From: Gammaproteobacteria bacterium
GTDB taxonomy: Bacteria > Pseudomonadota > Gammaproteobacteria > Pseudomonadales > Pseudohongiellaceae
DNA: 57,004 nt
Direction of reading: 5' to 3'
Assembly (NCBI GenBank): GCA_009692305.1
Contig: SHZK01000017.1
Coordinates: 1 to 57,004, forward strand
A program made the position numbers and the translations under genes. Every line of letters starts with the position of its first letter. The stretch's first letter is position 1. The notes under the pieces are model-generated. The model was not told where the DNA came from and made no database searches. It saw only the letters and a program-made list of their open reading frames with translations. Shown one piece after another: positions 9,463 to 18,000 of the stretch.

Positions 9463-11043
9463 ATGAAAAACACTGTTCTGGCAATCGCACTTGGTTGGAT
9501 ATGCTCCGGCATGTTGGCGCAGGCTCAGGAAATAACTTATCCCGAAGCGTTTAACGAGCCCATGCAATTATTCCCAAGTGCAATGGGCAGTTTCCATTTC
9601 CCTATCTCGTCGAAGAATGAGCTGGCACAAACCTATTTCGATCAAGGCTTTCAGTTGATGTACTCCTTTGCGAAAGAAGAATCTGCGCGCTCATTCCGGG
9701 AGGCCTACCTGGCCGATCCCGACTGTGCTATCTGCTATTGGGGCGAAGCCTGGAGCTGGGGTTCCTATTTGAATGGCGCCATGACTACTGCCGAAGCGCC
9801 ACGTGCGTATTTTGTCCTGCAACAAGCATTGGCACGTATAGATTCCGCCTCTCCGAAAGAAGCTGACATGATTCGAGCGCTGCAAGTGCGCTATATCGAA
9901 AACTTCGATCCAGAAAATCGCCGGGTTCAGGATCAGGCTTACGCCGACTCCATGGCCACGCAGGCCGCCAAGTATCCGGATGATCTCGATATCAACACTC
10001 TTTATGCCGATGCGCTGTTCCTGCTGGAAGAACGCCGCGGCTATCGCGATTTGGATGATCCCAACGTGGTGCGACTACACCAGCAACTGCTCAGTATTTT
10101 GGAGAAGGACATCATGCATCCAGGCGCCTGTCATCTGCTGGTACATGCTACTGAATCCACCACCAAGCCCGAAATGGCAGCGCCCTGCGCCCGCTTCCTC
10201 GGCAACTCGATCCCCGGCGCGAGCCACATCAATCACATGCCGAGCCACACCTGGAATGAAATGGGCTTGTGGCACGAGGCCGTGCGCGCCAACACAATTG
10301 CCTGGCACTCGGACCAGAAGGCAGCTTTTGGACTTGGCTTCGCGATTTATCCGACCCATAACCTGACCATGCTCTACTACGCCGCCAGTATGGGCGGCGA
10401 AAGTGCTGCTGCCATTCAGGCAGCGAAAGATCTTTCCAAACTGAGTCGCAATCCTGCCATGCATGCCTTGGCACTGATTCGCTTCGGTCGCTTTGATGAA
10501 GTGGCAACAGTGGGAGAGGCTCCGGTCGGTGAGATTGACAAGAGCATGTACGATTTCTCTGTGGGCTATGCCGCGTTGAAGCTGGATGATATGGCCACTG
10601 CCAAGAGTACCGTCAAGGCGTTGGAAGAACTTACTGCAACTACAAAAGCACGTTTCCGTTTCCACGATGGCAAGGATATTGTGGGCACGCTGGCTGGAAT
10701 TCTGGCCGGTGAAATTGCGTGGACTGAAGGCAATCTCGAAGCTGCTGCCGAAGCCTTCCGCGTAGCTACCAGTTATTACGATAACCTGAATTACGACGAA
10801 CCCGAGCCGTTACCATTTTCCCCGCGCCATTGGCTGGGCTCTGCCTATATGGCGCTGGGAGCCTATGATAGCGCCATTGCCGAATATCGGCTCGATCTTG
10901 AAGATCATCCGCATAACATCTGGTCTTTGTTTGGAGTGCAGCAGGCACTGGCTATGAAGGGTGAAAAAGATCCGACGATTGGTCGCGATCTTGAAGAAGC
11001 TTCTACTTATGCTGATATCTGGTTATTGGATACCAAGCTGTAA
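9463..11043 (+). CDS. Exported tetratricopeptide-repeat protein
   Basis: This 526-residue protein has a signal peptide (MKNTVLAIALGWICSGMLAQA) followed by helical repeats. TPR-like units are visible as LAQTYFDQGFQLMYSFAKEE/SARSFREAYLADPDC, the ALVRFGRF-type helix around residue 350, LEAAAEAFRVATSYYD near 430 and AYMALGAYDSAIAEYRLDLEDHP near the C-terminus. The DCAICYWGEAWSWG segment, with two cysteines three apart, and the CHLLVHATE / INHMPSHTW histidine-containing blocks are conserved-looking features of a secreted TPR family whose function I do not know. AGGA precedes the ATG by about eight bases. It ends the argD-hydrolase-AbgT run, just before the convergent ppc remnant. The histidines and cysteines could bind a metal or heme, which is inference. 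Confidence 0.75.
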   Translation: MKNTVLAIALGWICSGMLAQAQEITYPEAFNEPMQLFPSAMGSFHFPISSKNELAQTYFDQGFQLMYSFAKEESARSFREAYLADPDCAICYWGEAWSWGSYLNGAMTTAEAPRAYFVLQQALARIDSASPKEADMIRALQVRYIENFDPENRRVQDQAYADSMATQAAKYPDDLDINTLYADALFLLEERRGYRDLDDPNVVRLHQQLLSILEKDIMHPGACHLLVHATESTTKPEMAAPCARFLGNSIPGASHINHMPSHTWNEMGLWHEAVRANTIAWHSDQKAAFGLGFAIYPTHNLTMLYYAASMGGESAAAIQAAKDLSKLSRNPAMHALALIRFGRFDEVATVGEAPVGEIDKSMYDFSVGYAALKLDDMATAKSTVKALEELTATTKARFRFHDGKDIVGTLAGILAGEIAWTEGNLEAAAEAFRVATSYYDNLNYDEPEPLPFSPRHWLGSAYMALGAYDSAIAEYRLDLEDHPHNIWSLFGVQQALAMKGEKDPTIGRDLEEASTYADIWLLDTKL

Positions 11044-11056
11044 CTACCCATGCTAA

Positions 11057-11082
11057 TGCCTCACGCAGAATTGCGTGAGGCA
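11057..11082. terminator. Perfect hairpin between the TPR gene and the ppc remnant
   Basis: An 11-bp perfect inverted repeat (TGCCTCACGCA at 11057-11067 and its complement at 11072-11082) encloses a 4-base loop. It sits 13 bases after the TPR stop and overlaps the stop codon of the convergent ppc frame, the position expected for a shared transcription end. No strong T-run follows on either strand, so it may act as an RNA 3'-end hairpin rather than a classical intrinsic terminator. Confidence 0.55.
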
Positions 11083-13659
11083 TTGATGTTCCCGAACAAG
11101 CTGCGCATTACCATTTTCTCATAGAGCTCAATGCGCGCATCAGATTCATCCGCTGCCACGAGAGCCGCGATACGAATCAACGCGTATTGCTGAATCAATA
11201 GCAGCGGCGTCACAATTCGCTGGCGCAAATTTATACTCCTGCGACTACTGACATTATCCTCCAGTAATACCGTTTGTTTGGACACCTTTAGCACCATCTC
11301 CTTGCTTAACAGAAACTCGTTGTGAATCTTCTGCCAGAATGCACCGAAGCGCGCATGCTCCCGCATGTAAGTTGTCAGTTTGAAATTGGTTTTGCTCATA
11401 CTCTGCATACTGTTGTCGACCAGAGCCTTGAAGAAGCGTGAAGACTGGTACAAGTCCTGACACTCGCTCAGGCGACCCTCCTGTTCTAGTTGGAGGAGTG
11501 CAGTTCCCAGGCCATAATACCCAGGTACATTCTGTTTTAATTGCGACCACGCACCTACAAACGGGATCGCACGCAGGTCCTCCAATTGTAATTCCGTGTC
11601 GGAACCACGTTTGGACGGTCCGCTGCCAATGTTTGTCCTGCCGTAATATTTCAGCGTGCTCATCTGTTCAAGATAAGGAATAAACAATGGGTCCTGCTTG
11701 AACGCCACATAAGCATCGAAACTGATATTCGCCAGCTGCTTGATGAGCTCGCGTTGTTGCTGAGAGAGCTCCCGCTCGGGTCGTTGGTACAGGTTGTTCT
11801 CAAGCCCTGCCGCCATCAGTTGTTTAATGTTATGCAACGCGGCCGTTGTATTACCATAGAACGAACTCACAGTTTGCCCCTGTACAGTCAGCTGTATCTG
11901 GTTACTCTCGATCTTCTTGCCGAGCGCGGCATAAAATGCGTAGGTACTGCCGCCCCCTTTGGCGGGCGGCCCGCCGCGCCCATCGAAGAATGCCACTTCC
12001 ACGTTGGCGATACGCGACACTGCCGTGAGATCTTCCTTCGCCTGATAGATCGCCCAATTCGCCATCAGATAGCCGCCGTCCTTGGTGCCATCGGAGAATC
12101 CCAGCATAATGGTTTGCTGGTTTGCTGGTTTGCTGGTTGGCGCGGCGGCGCAGATGTTGCCGGTAATCCTGAAAGGCATATAACCGCGCCATGTGCTTGC
12201 CGGCGTTATTCAGATCCCGGATTGACTCAAACAAGGGAATGATGTCGACGCTCAACTTTTCCATGTCCCAGCCAGTTAATCGAAACAGTGCTATCAAACG
12301 CACAATATCCATTACACCGGAGCAGTTACTGATTATGCAACGGTGACAACCCGCCTCACCGTTGGCCAGTTGAATCTCGCGAATCACATGCAGCGACCGC
12401 AGAGTATCGAGCACAATCGGATCGGATAATTCTTCTGCTTGTACGCTGCCTTTTATCTGCAGTAGCCGCTCAATTTGATCCGTCTCCGGCAAGCTGGCGA
12501 AATTGGCGGTGAGCAATTGCTGATGGGCTGCAAGAATTGTGTCGAGTGTCGACTTGATGACGCGCGAATCCTGACGAATATCGAGACTGGCGAAGTGTAG
12601 GCCGAACACGCTCAGCTTGCGGCGCAGCGAATGCAGACGCCCGACAAACAAACCCTGGTATTTTTCAGCAACTATCCGTTCGATTTTTTGTAGTAACTCC
12701 AGCATCTCAGCGACCGCAATGGGCGTTGCCGGATCACCGCTTAATTCCTGATGCAAACGAAACTGTAGGGTCTCCAGCTCTGCAAACACTCCCGCGAAGC
12801 TGAAGCGTCGTTTCAATTCACGCACATTGATGTGGTAACAGGAGACAATGAGATTGCACAGCTTGCGCGCGACATCTCTGGTTACATCGGTGTCGCCAAA
12901 TGGATTGCCATCACGATCACCCCCCCCCGGCCAGAATCCGATACTCATCAGTTGCTTCATGGAGCCTGGGCGATCACCTGCATATGACGCTAACGAATCC
13001 AGAATCAGACCAATAGCATCATAGAATATGTTTGCCAGATACCAGGTCAAACTCACCGCCTCGTCATATAGCGTGGGTTTTTTCTTATTGAAGAATGGCG
13101 TATTGCCAAGTTGCTACAATAAATCGCGGGCAAGCGCGATATCGGCGTTTTTCGTGCCAGCCGCCAGGTCGCTAATGATCGCCAGCACCGAACCTGGATA
13201 AAACTGGGTCGGATGTGCCGTGAGCACGATGCGACTGCCGAAATTCTCCAGCACGCGCTGAAACTTCGCTTCCAGATTGTCAGTGCTCACCCGTTCCATC
13301 AACTTACGCAGCACGTCATTTTTTTCTACCTGGTGGATCTTGCTGTAGGCGGCATCTTCCAATGCATCAACGAGCGCGACTTGGCGCTCTATATATTGAA
13401 TAACCTTGAACAGGAACAGGAACTGGATCTTGTCTTGCTCGGAAAAATGCGGTTTATGTGCCGCCAGGAATTCATCGATGATCTGATTCGGATACTGGCC
13501 GCGCTGCAGTCCTTTGTCACAGACAGCATCCAGCAGTGGTAATAACAAACCGGTTTGCTCGACGGCATCGAGCGGCAAGGTCTGAAACAAAGCGCTGTAG
13601 AGTTGGTAGTTGAGTTCTACCAGGTTCTCGTATTCTTCACTGATCTGAAACTGAGACAT
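11061..13659 (-). pseudogene. ppc: Phosphoenolpyruvate carboxylase, interrupted by TAG and a tandem-repeat frameshift
   Basis: PEP carboxylase adds bicarbonate to PEP to make oxaloacetate. The 2.6-kb locus reads as one near full-length enzyme (about 860 codons) in three blocks. The first (13659 to 13114) holds the catalytic-histidine block VLTAHPTQF (His149) and ends at an in-frame TAG at 13114-13116, where the next codons continue QLGNTPFFNKKKPTLYDEA in the same frame. The second block carries GFWPGGGDRDGNPFG, with one Gly more than the usual GGDRDGNP, encoded by a run of nine G. The frame is then lost at three tandem copies of an 8-bp unit (12111-12134); removing two copies restores NQQTIMLGFSDGTKDGG, the essential active-site loop. 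The third block ends RSLFGNINASRNSA, the normal C-terminus. Two independent disruptions make an active enzyme unlikely unless there is readthrough or sequence error. Confidence 0.88.
12111..12134. repeat. Three tandem copies of an 8-bp unit inside ppc
   Basis: GGTTTGCT occurs three times head to tail at 12111-12118, 12119-12126 and 12127-12134, followed by a partial GGTT. Only one copy is needed to encode the conserved NQQT-IMLGFSDG junction of PEP carboxylase. Two extra copies add 16 bases and shift the frame by one. Copy numbers of one or four would keep the frame open. Confidence 0.9.
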
Positions 13660-13839
13660 TCAGGCGCCGTGGCACTCCGAAATTGATTTGGTTTGAGGTC
13701 GGAATTAATTGGTCAGCAGTGCGAGGATTGTACATGAGAATCTCTATCGGAGATGATTCTATGCTTCCAGCGCCGGGCCCGGTTTGCTTTAATCACACGA
13801 GGCACCAGCCAGTTCGTTCACACTGAGGAAATTCCAAGC

Positions 13840-14247
13840 TTGAAAGCACCAAACTGTTTGCACAAATCACTCGCGATTGCCCTGTTCACAACATTGCTTG
13901 CGATAGCACCAGTTCTGGCAAGTGCCGCAGCAAATGCTGAAGCCAATCCGCTCTGGAATGGAATACTACTGCTCGTGGTGCTGATGGCGACGGCAGCCAG
14001 TGCCGCCTTGCCAATCTCGGCGTACAAATACTGGACTGGGTATTGGAAGCTGGTAGCTGCCATCCCGCTGCTGTTGCTTCTGGGCTGGAGCGCCTGGATA
14101 GTGATCGCAAAACTGTTACAAACCGCCGCACATCCTTATTGGCTACTGGAGCTATTCGCCTGGGCCATGCTAACCATGCTGTACATGGCCACCATGCTGA
14201 CCGCCAAGCGTCAATTCGAGAAGGCCGACAACTCGCAGCAGCAGTGA
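13840..14247 (+). CDS. Small membrane protein of unknown function
   Basis: I do not recognise this gene. The protein has an N-terminal hydrophobic signal-like segment (LAIALFTTLLAIAPVLASAA) followed by three further hydrophobic stretches around WNGILLLVVLMATAASAAL, LVAAIPLLLLLGWSAWIV and LLELFAWAMLTMLYMATML, and a polar tail ending in glutamines, so it is an inner-membrane protein with three or four spans. A TTG at 13840 with GAGGA about 11 bases upstream puts the signal segment at the N-terminus; an in-frame ATG at 13753 would add 29 mostly polar residues and has no properly spaced ribosome site. It diverges from the ppc remnant and converges on glpE with a 7-base gap. No function is inferred. 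Confidence 0.6.
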   Translation: MKAPNCLHKSLAIALFTTLLAIAPVLASAAANAEANPLWNGILLLVVLMATAASAALPISAYKYWTGYWKLVAAIPLLLLLGWSAWIVIAKLLQTAAHPYWLLELFAWAMLTMLYMATMLTAKRQFEKADNSQQQ

Positions 14248-14254
14248 AACCGGC

Positions 14255-14569
14255 TTACCACGTTGCGGGCGGCTGCCAGTGTTCAAACCCGCCATCAAGG
14301 CTATAGGTTTGGGCGAAGCCCTGTTCAGCAAAATAGGCAGCTGCGCCCTGGCTCATATTGCCGTGGTAGCAATACACCAGCAGTGGCTTGCCTGGATCAG
14401 CCGCCTGCAGGAATTCCTGAAGTGTTGAGTTATCCAGATGCAGTGCACCTTCTATATGGCCTGCTGCGTAGGATTGTGCATCGCGCACATCGATGATCTG
14501 CAGCCCGTTTTCCGGCGTGGCAGCGACTAGTTCCAGCGCGCGCTCTAGATCAATTCGGCTATAGCCCAT
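14255..14569 (-). CDS. glpE: Thiosulfate sulfurtransferase GlpE (single-domain rhodanese)
   Basis: This 104-residue single rhodanese domain transfers sulfane sulfur from thiosulfate to a thiol acceptor or cyanide. The active-site loop is CYHGNMSQGAA with catalytic Cys67, almost the CYHGNSS loop of E. coli GlpE; IIDVRDAQSYAAGHIEGALHL and YSLDGGFEHWQ are the other rhodanese signatures. The start at 14569 has GGAG eight bases upstream and gives the GlpE length; a longer in-frame start at 14668 adds 33 residues without family support. No glp regulon gene is adjacent. It shares its upstream region with the divergent cyclase gene, so the TAATTATA repeats there might influence both. Confidence 0.9.
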   Translation of the reverse strand: MGYSRIDLERALELVAATPENGLQIIDVRDAQSYAAGHIEGALHLDNSTLQEFLQAADPGKPLLVYCYHGNMSQGAAAYFAEQGFAQTYSLDGGFEHWQPPATW

Positions 14570-14685
14570 TGTTGCTGTCTCCCATCTACTTGTCCTGTAA
14601 CCCGCATCCAGCGCGGCACAATGGCGCCTAGGATAACAGAATCCTGTCATGCCCGGCGGCCCCGACAACGTGCTACGCTCGATTC

Positions 14686-14762
14686 TAATTATACAGCTTA
14701 ATTATACAGCTTAATTATATAGTATAATTATTTGACATACGCTCAACAGTCTAATTATACTG
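14686..14762 (+). promoter_or_regulatory. TAATTATA repeat array overlapping a near-consensus sigma-70 promoter
   Basis: The octamer TAATTATA occurs at 14686-14693, 14699-14706 and 14712-14719 with an exact 13-base step, then inverted (TATAATTA) at 14723-14730, forming a perfect 19-base palindrome with the third copy, and again at 14752-14759. TTGACA at 14732-14737 and TATACT at 14756-14761, 18 bases apart, form a strong promoter for the cyclase gene. One repeat abuts the -35 box and another overlaps the -10 box. The downstream gene begins with a MerR-type DNA-binding domain, so autoregulation through these sites is the natural inference. The elements are directly visible; their function is inferred. 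Confidence 0.72.
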
Positions 14763-14797
14763 CTTTCCTTACCGCTCGGACGAGCCTCGGCCCTGAT

Positions 14798-16381
14798 ATG
14801 CTGAATAGTAAACAACTCATTGAAATTACGGGTATTTCTAGAGCCACTCTGAACAATTATGTGGCCCTGGGCATTCTTCCGAGCCCCCTTATAAAGACGC
14901 CTGCTGGGGATGAAGATGGCGGTCGCGCCACCCGCCTCGGTTATTTCGAACAGGATGCAGTCGATCGGATTGAACAGGTGCAGCGGCTAAAAAAACAGGG
15001 CTTGAGTATGGCCCAGATAGCGGCCCAGCTTGGCACTGGCTCTATGTCAGCAAAGGCGAATGATCTGGAGGTGAGTAATCAGCAGTCCAGATCTGCATCA
15101 ATGTCTGCTCGAATCCCGGCCACCCCGGCCAAAGTTTCCTCGATAAGCGGGCAAGGATCGCCCGCTCTTTCTTCACTTTCCCTGCTGTCACTGGAAGTCT
15201 CGATTGACCACCTGCCCGGTCCGGCTTACATGGTCAATAATAACTTTGAACTGATCTGGTGGAACGACAAAGTATGCGAGTCCTTCTTCAACTGTGCCGA
15301 TGACCTGCCCGGTGACCTGGGATCCCGCAACCTGCTAAAGGTACTGTTCCATACAACCGCGGCAAATGACCTTTCCAGCTTCAAGGAATTACTCCTCCCC
15401 CACATAGCTGCAGGCAAAAAGCGCCTGAGCCAGCAGGCCTTGATCAAGATCTACTCCTCCATGGACGCTGTGCAATTGAGTGTTCTGAAAGAGAGCTACG
15501 ATGAGGTGGCACTACTGGGCAAAGAACCTATGGTGCATTTTCCGGTCATGCTGGCGGTGCCTGGTAGCGAACCGCTACCCTGCGATCTCTATGTCTGTTT
15601 TTACCGCGAAGGGATTTTCTTTACCTACAGCCCGGTTGTGCTGCACAACAATTTCCTTATCGATTTCCTCAGCAAGCGCAATTACGTCATCAACGAATTG
15701 CTGAAGAAGCGTAAACCCTACCTCACCGACGTCGCAGTGATGGTCGCAGATGTGCAGAACTCAATAAAAATTTGTTCGGAGTTGCCAGCCGAAGAATATT
15801 TCGAATTGATCAATAACATCTGGCAGCTTAGTGAGCCAATCTTCCGCAAATATTATGGCACCTACGGCAAACATGCCGGCGACGGCATGGTGTATTATTT
15901 TTTCCCACAGCCGGACTGCGACTATAAATTGAATGCCATCAATTGCGCACTGGAACTGAAAGAGATGATGAAGTCGATCACTCGAACCTGGCAGGCGCGT
16001 AAAGGCTGGTTTAGCGATATTTTCCTGAATATCGGGCTGAATGAAGGACAGGAATGGTTTGGCAGCTATCACGCCGGTGGCCACGTGGAATTTACCGTGC
16101 TGGGGGAATCGATTAATTATGCTTCGCGCATCAGTGATTTTGCGCGCAATGGCGCGGTGTGGACTACCAAGAGCATGTTAAACCAGATTTCTGCGGAGAA
16201 ACGCAGCAAGATCAGCTTCGGCATTACCCGAAAATCGCACCATGAAGAAACCATGTTCGTGACTGAAACCTATGCCACGATCGGAAACCTGCTGGATTGC
16301 AAGAATATGAACCACGAGAAGTTTCGCGACATCGAGATGCTGCCAATCACCGAGATTCGCGCCATTAGGGATATCGCCTGA
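14798..16381 (+). CDS. MerR-type HTH / PAS-like / class III adenylate cyclase fusion
   Basis: This 527-residue cytoplasmic protein joins three parts. Residues 1-80 are a MerR-like winged helix (KQLIEITGISRATLNNYVALG...YFEQDAVDRIEQVQRLKKQGLSMAQIAAQLG). Residues 130-290 contain a PAS-like sensor (LEVSIDHLPGPAYMVNNNFELIWWND). Residues 310-500 are a class III nucleotidyl cyclase with all key residues: metal Asp318 (VADVQNS) and Asp362 (AGDGMVYYF), adenine-selecting Lys358 and Thr433 (EFTVLGE), and transition-state Asn440 and Arg444 (SINYASR). That set predicts active cAMP synthesis. A Ser/Ala-rich linker (residues 90-130) separates the DNA-binding part. The ATG at 14798 follows a TTGACA/TATACT promoter flanked by repeats. 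No membrane segment is present. A cyclase fused to a DNA-binding domain is unusual; the ligand and targets are unknown. Confidence 0.88.
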   Translation: MLNSKQLIEITGISRATLNNYVALGILPSPLIKTPAGDEDGGRATRLGYFEQDAVDRIEQVQRLKKQGLSMAQIAAQLGTGSMSAKANDLEVSNQQSRSASMSARIPATPAKVSSISGQGSPALSSLSLLSLEVSIDHLPGPAYMVNNNFELIWWNDKVCESFFNCADDLPGDLGSRNLLKVLFHTTAANDLSSFKELLLPHIAAGKKRLSQQALIKIYSSMDAVQLSVLKESYDEVALLGKEPMVHFPVMLAVPGSEPLPCDLYVCFYREGIFFTYSPVVLHNNFLIDFLSKRNYVINELLKKRKPYLTDVAVMVADVQNSIKICSELPAEEYFELINNIWQLSEPIFRKYYGTYGKHAGDGMVYYFFPQPDCDYKLNAINCALELKEMMKSITRTWQARKGWFSDIFLNIGLNEGQEWFGSYHAGGHVEFTVLGESINYASRISDFARNGAVWTTKSMLNQISAEKRSKISFGITRKSHHEETMFVTETYATIGNLLDCKNMNHEKFRDIEMLPITEIRAIRDIA

Positions 16382-16441
16382 GCCGGTGCACTTGCCAGCA
16401 CCGCCTACTGCCCGCTTTCTCTCAGATCCTCCAAGTCCAGC

Positions 16442-17857
16442 TTACAAATACACCAGACCCGCCAGCCAGAAGCAAATAGTTGCTATGCCCGCACACAGCA
16501 GCGCATAGGGCAATTGCGTACGCACGTGATCAATATGGTCAGTAGCTGCAGCCATGGACGCGACTACTGTGGTGTCACTTATAGGCGAGGCATGATCGCC
16601 AAATACTGAACCTGATAACACGGCAGCGAGAAACAGACTGGTAGAATAGTCGAGCGCGACAGCTAACTGCATCGCCAGCGGAATCATGATTGCGAATGTA
16701 CCCCAACTGGAGCCGATAGCAAACGCGATGACTGAGGACAGAATAAATAGCAGTGGCAACATTATTGCGGCTGGCACTGTCTCCTGCGCCAGCTGCGCCA
16801 CATAGGCACCAGTACCCAGCAGGTTGGCGACGTCTCCAAGAGCCAGAGCAAACAACAGAATCATTGCCACTGGCAATAGACCGCCCGCCCCACGCAGAAA
16901 AGTGTGCATCAGCTCATCCACGCTAGCACGCCGCTGCGCGAACACCAGTATCCAGGCCGCCGTAAGTGCCGCCAGCACGGACCACAGCACCGCAGTCGAG
17001 CCAGAACCGGCGCTCAATACCCCATTGCCGGTTATTAGTAGTCCCAGCGGCATCGCCGCTACCATTACTGCGATGGGTATGATCATGAAGCGCGCCCGAT
17101 CCTGATCTGTAGCCTGCTCCTGGGTGCCGAGAATCGCCGGATCAATCATCGGTGTAGCATTCGGCCACAGCAACTCACCTTGACTCGTGCGCTGCTGCGC
17201 CTTGCGCATCGATCCTATGTCCAGGTTAAGCCAGATAACGACTGCAGTGGCCAGGATAGCGGCGATGGGGTAGAAGTTGAAAGGAATGGCCAGTACGAAG
17301 ACATTGATGGGCTGGTCGATGGCTGCAGCGCTCAACAAACTTAACACGATTGCTCCCCATGCATTCAGTGGAATCATGATGCAAACCGGGGCTGACGTAG
17401 AATCGATGATATAGGCCAGCTTCTCGCGGGAAATGAGGTATCGATCAAACAAAGGTCGCGAAATCGCCCCAGCTACCAGTATTGTAATATTGGATTCGAT
17501 GAATATTACGATACCCACAATGAACGCGAGCCACTGCGCCCGCTTGCCGTTTGTTACCCAGGCATTGCGCTCCAACAGATGAATAAATCCACGCACTCCG
17601 CCAGATTTTTCGATGGTGGCGATTAGACCGCCGATGATCAGCGTAAATATCAATACCCGAGTGTCACCTGCATCAGCAAAGACCTTGACGACTCCCTCGA
17701 TGCCGAGCCCAAGCCCAACCAGAGGATTAACTCCATGCAAAATGCTGAAGCCAATCCAGATGCCCATGCTTAAAGACAGAATAACCTGCCGGGTAATGAT
17801 CGCGAGAGCGATAGCCAGCAGCGGCGGTAACACGGACATCCAGTTCGGTTCGTACAT
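16442..17857 (-). CDS. Na+/H+ antiporter family (NhaC-like) membrane protein
   Basis: This 471-residue inner-membrane protein has about 11-12 hydrophobic segments and belongs to the NhaC-type antiporter superfamily (PF03553). Typical blocks are SVLPPLLAIALAIITRQVILSL at the N-terminus, ADAGDTRVLIFTLIIGGLIATIEKSGG, FIESNITILVAGAISRPLFD, IIDSTSAPVCIMIPLNAWGA and the late AFAIGSSWGTFAIMIPLAM and SGSVFGDHASPISDTTVVASMAA, the last being the family's characteristic conserved motif. Members exchange Na+ for H+, but some exchange amino acids or organic acids. The ATG at 17857 begins at the hydrophobic region; an upstream in-frame start at 17974 would add 39 polar residues. The ribosome site is weak. 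The gene is on the opposite strand to the cyclase gene and converges with it. Confidence 0.88.
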   Translation of the reverse strand: MYEPNWMSVLPPLLAIALAIITRQVILSLSMGIWIGFSILHGVNPLVGLGLGIEGVVKVFADAGDTRVLIFTLIIGGLIATIEKSGGVRGFIHLLERNAWVTNGKRAQWLAFIVGIVIFIESNITILVAGAISRPLFDRYLISREKLAYIIDSTSAPVCIMIPLNAWGAIVLSLLSAAAIDQPINVFVLAIPFNFYPIAAILATAVVIWLNLDIGSMRKAQQRTSQGELLWPNATPMIDPAILGTQEQATDQDRARFMIIPIAVMVAAMPLGLLITGNGVLSAGSGSTAVLWSVLAALTAAWILVFAQRRASVDELMHTFLRGAGGLLPVAMILLFALALGDVANLLGTGAYVAQLAQETVPAAIMLPLLFILSSVIAFAIGSSWGTFAIMIPLAMQLAVALDYSTSLFLAAVLSGSVFGDHASPISDTTVVASMAAATDHIDHVRTQLPYALLCAGIATICFWLAGLVYL

Positions 17858-18000
17858 CGTGGGTCCGGGTTCCTTAAGCTGGCTCGAATAGGGTTTGTCA
17901 CAGTATAGTGAATCAAACCGACGCAGGGAACCTTGCTGATGGTTCCCCGCTTCAATGCCAGTGCTGCAATTCAATGGTGCAGCCGAATCTGGAGCTCTAA

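Noticed and set aside
13114..13116. General reassignment of TAG to an amino acid
   Set aside because: TAG is the natural stop of cysH, cysB, lolC, deaD and the DUF4097-like gene at family-appropriate lengths, so full recoding is excluded; only partial readthrough remains possible.
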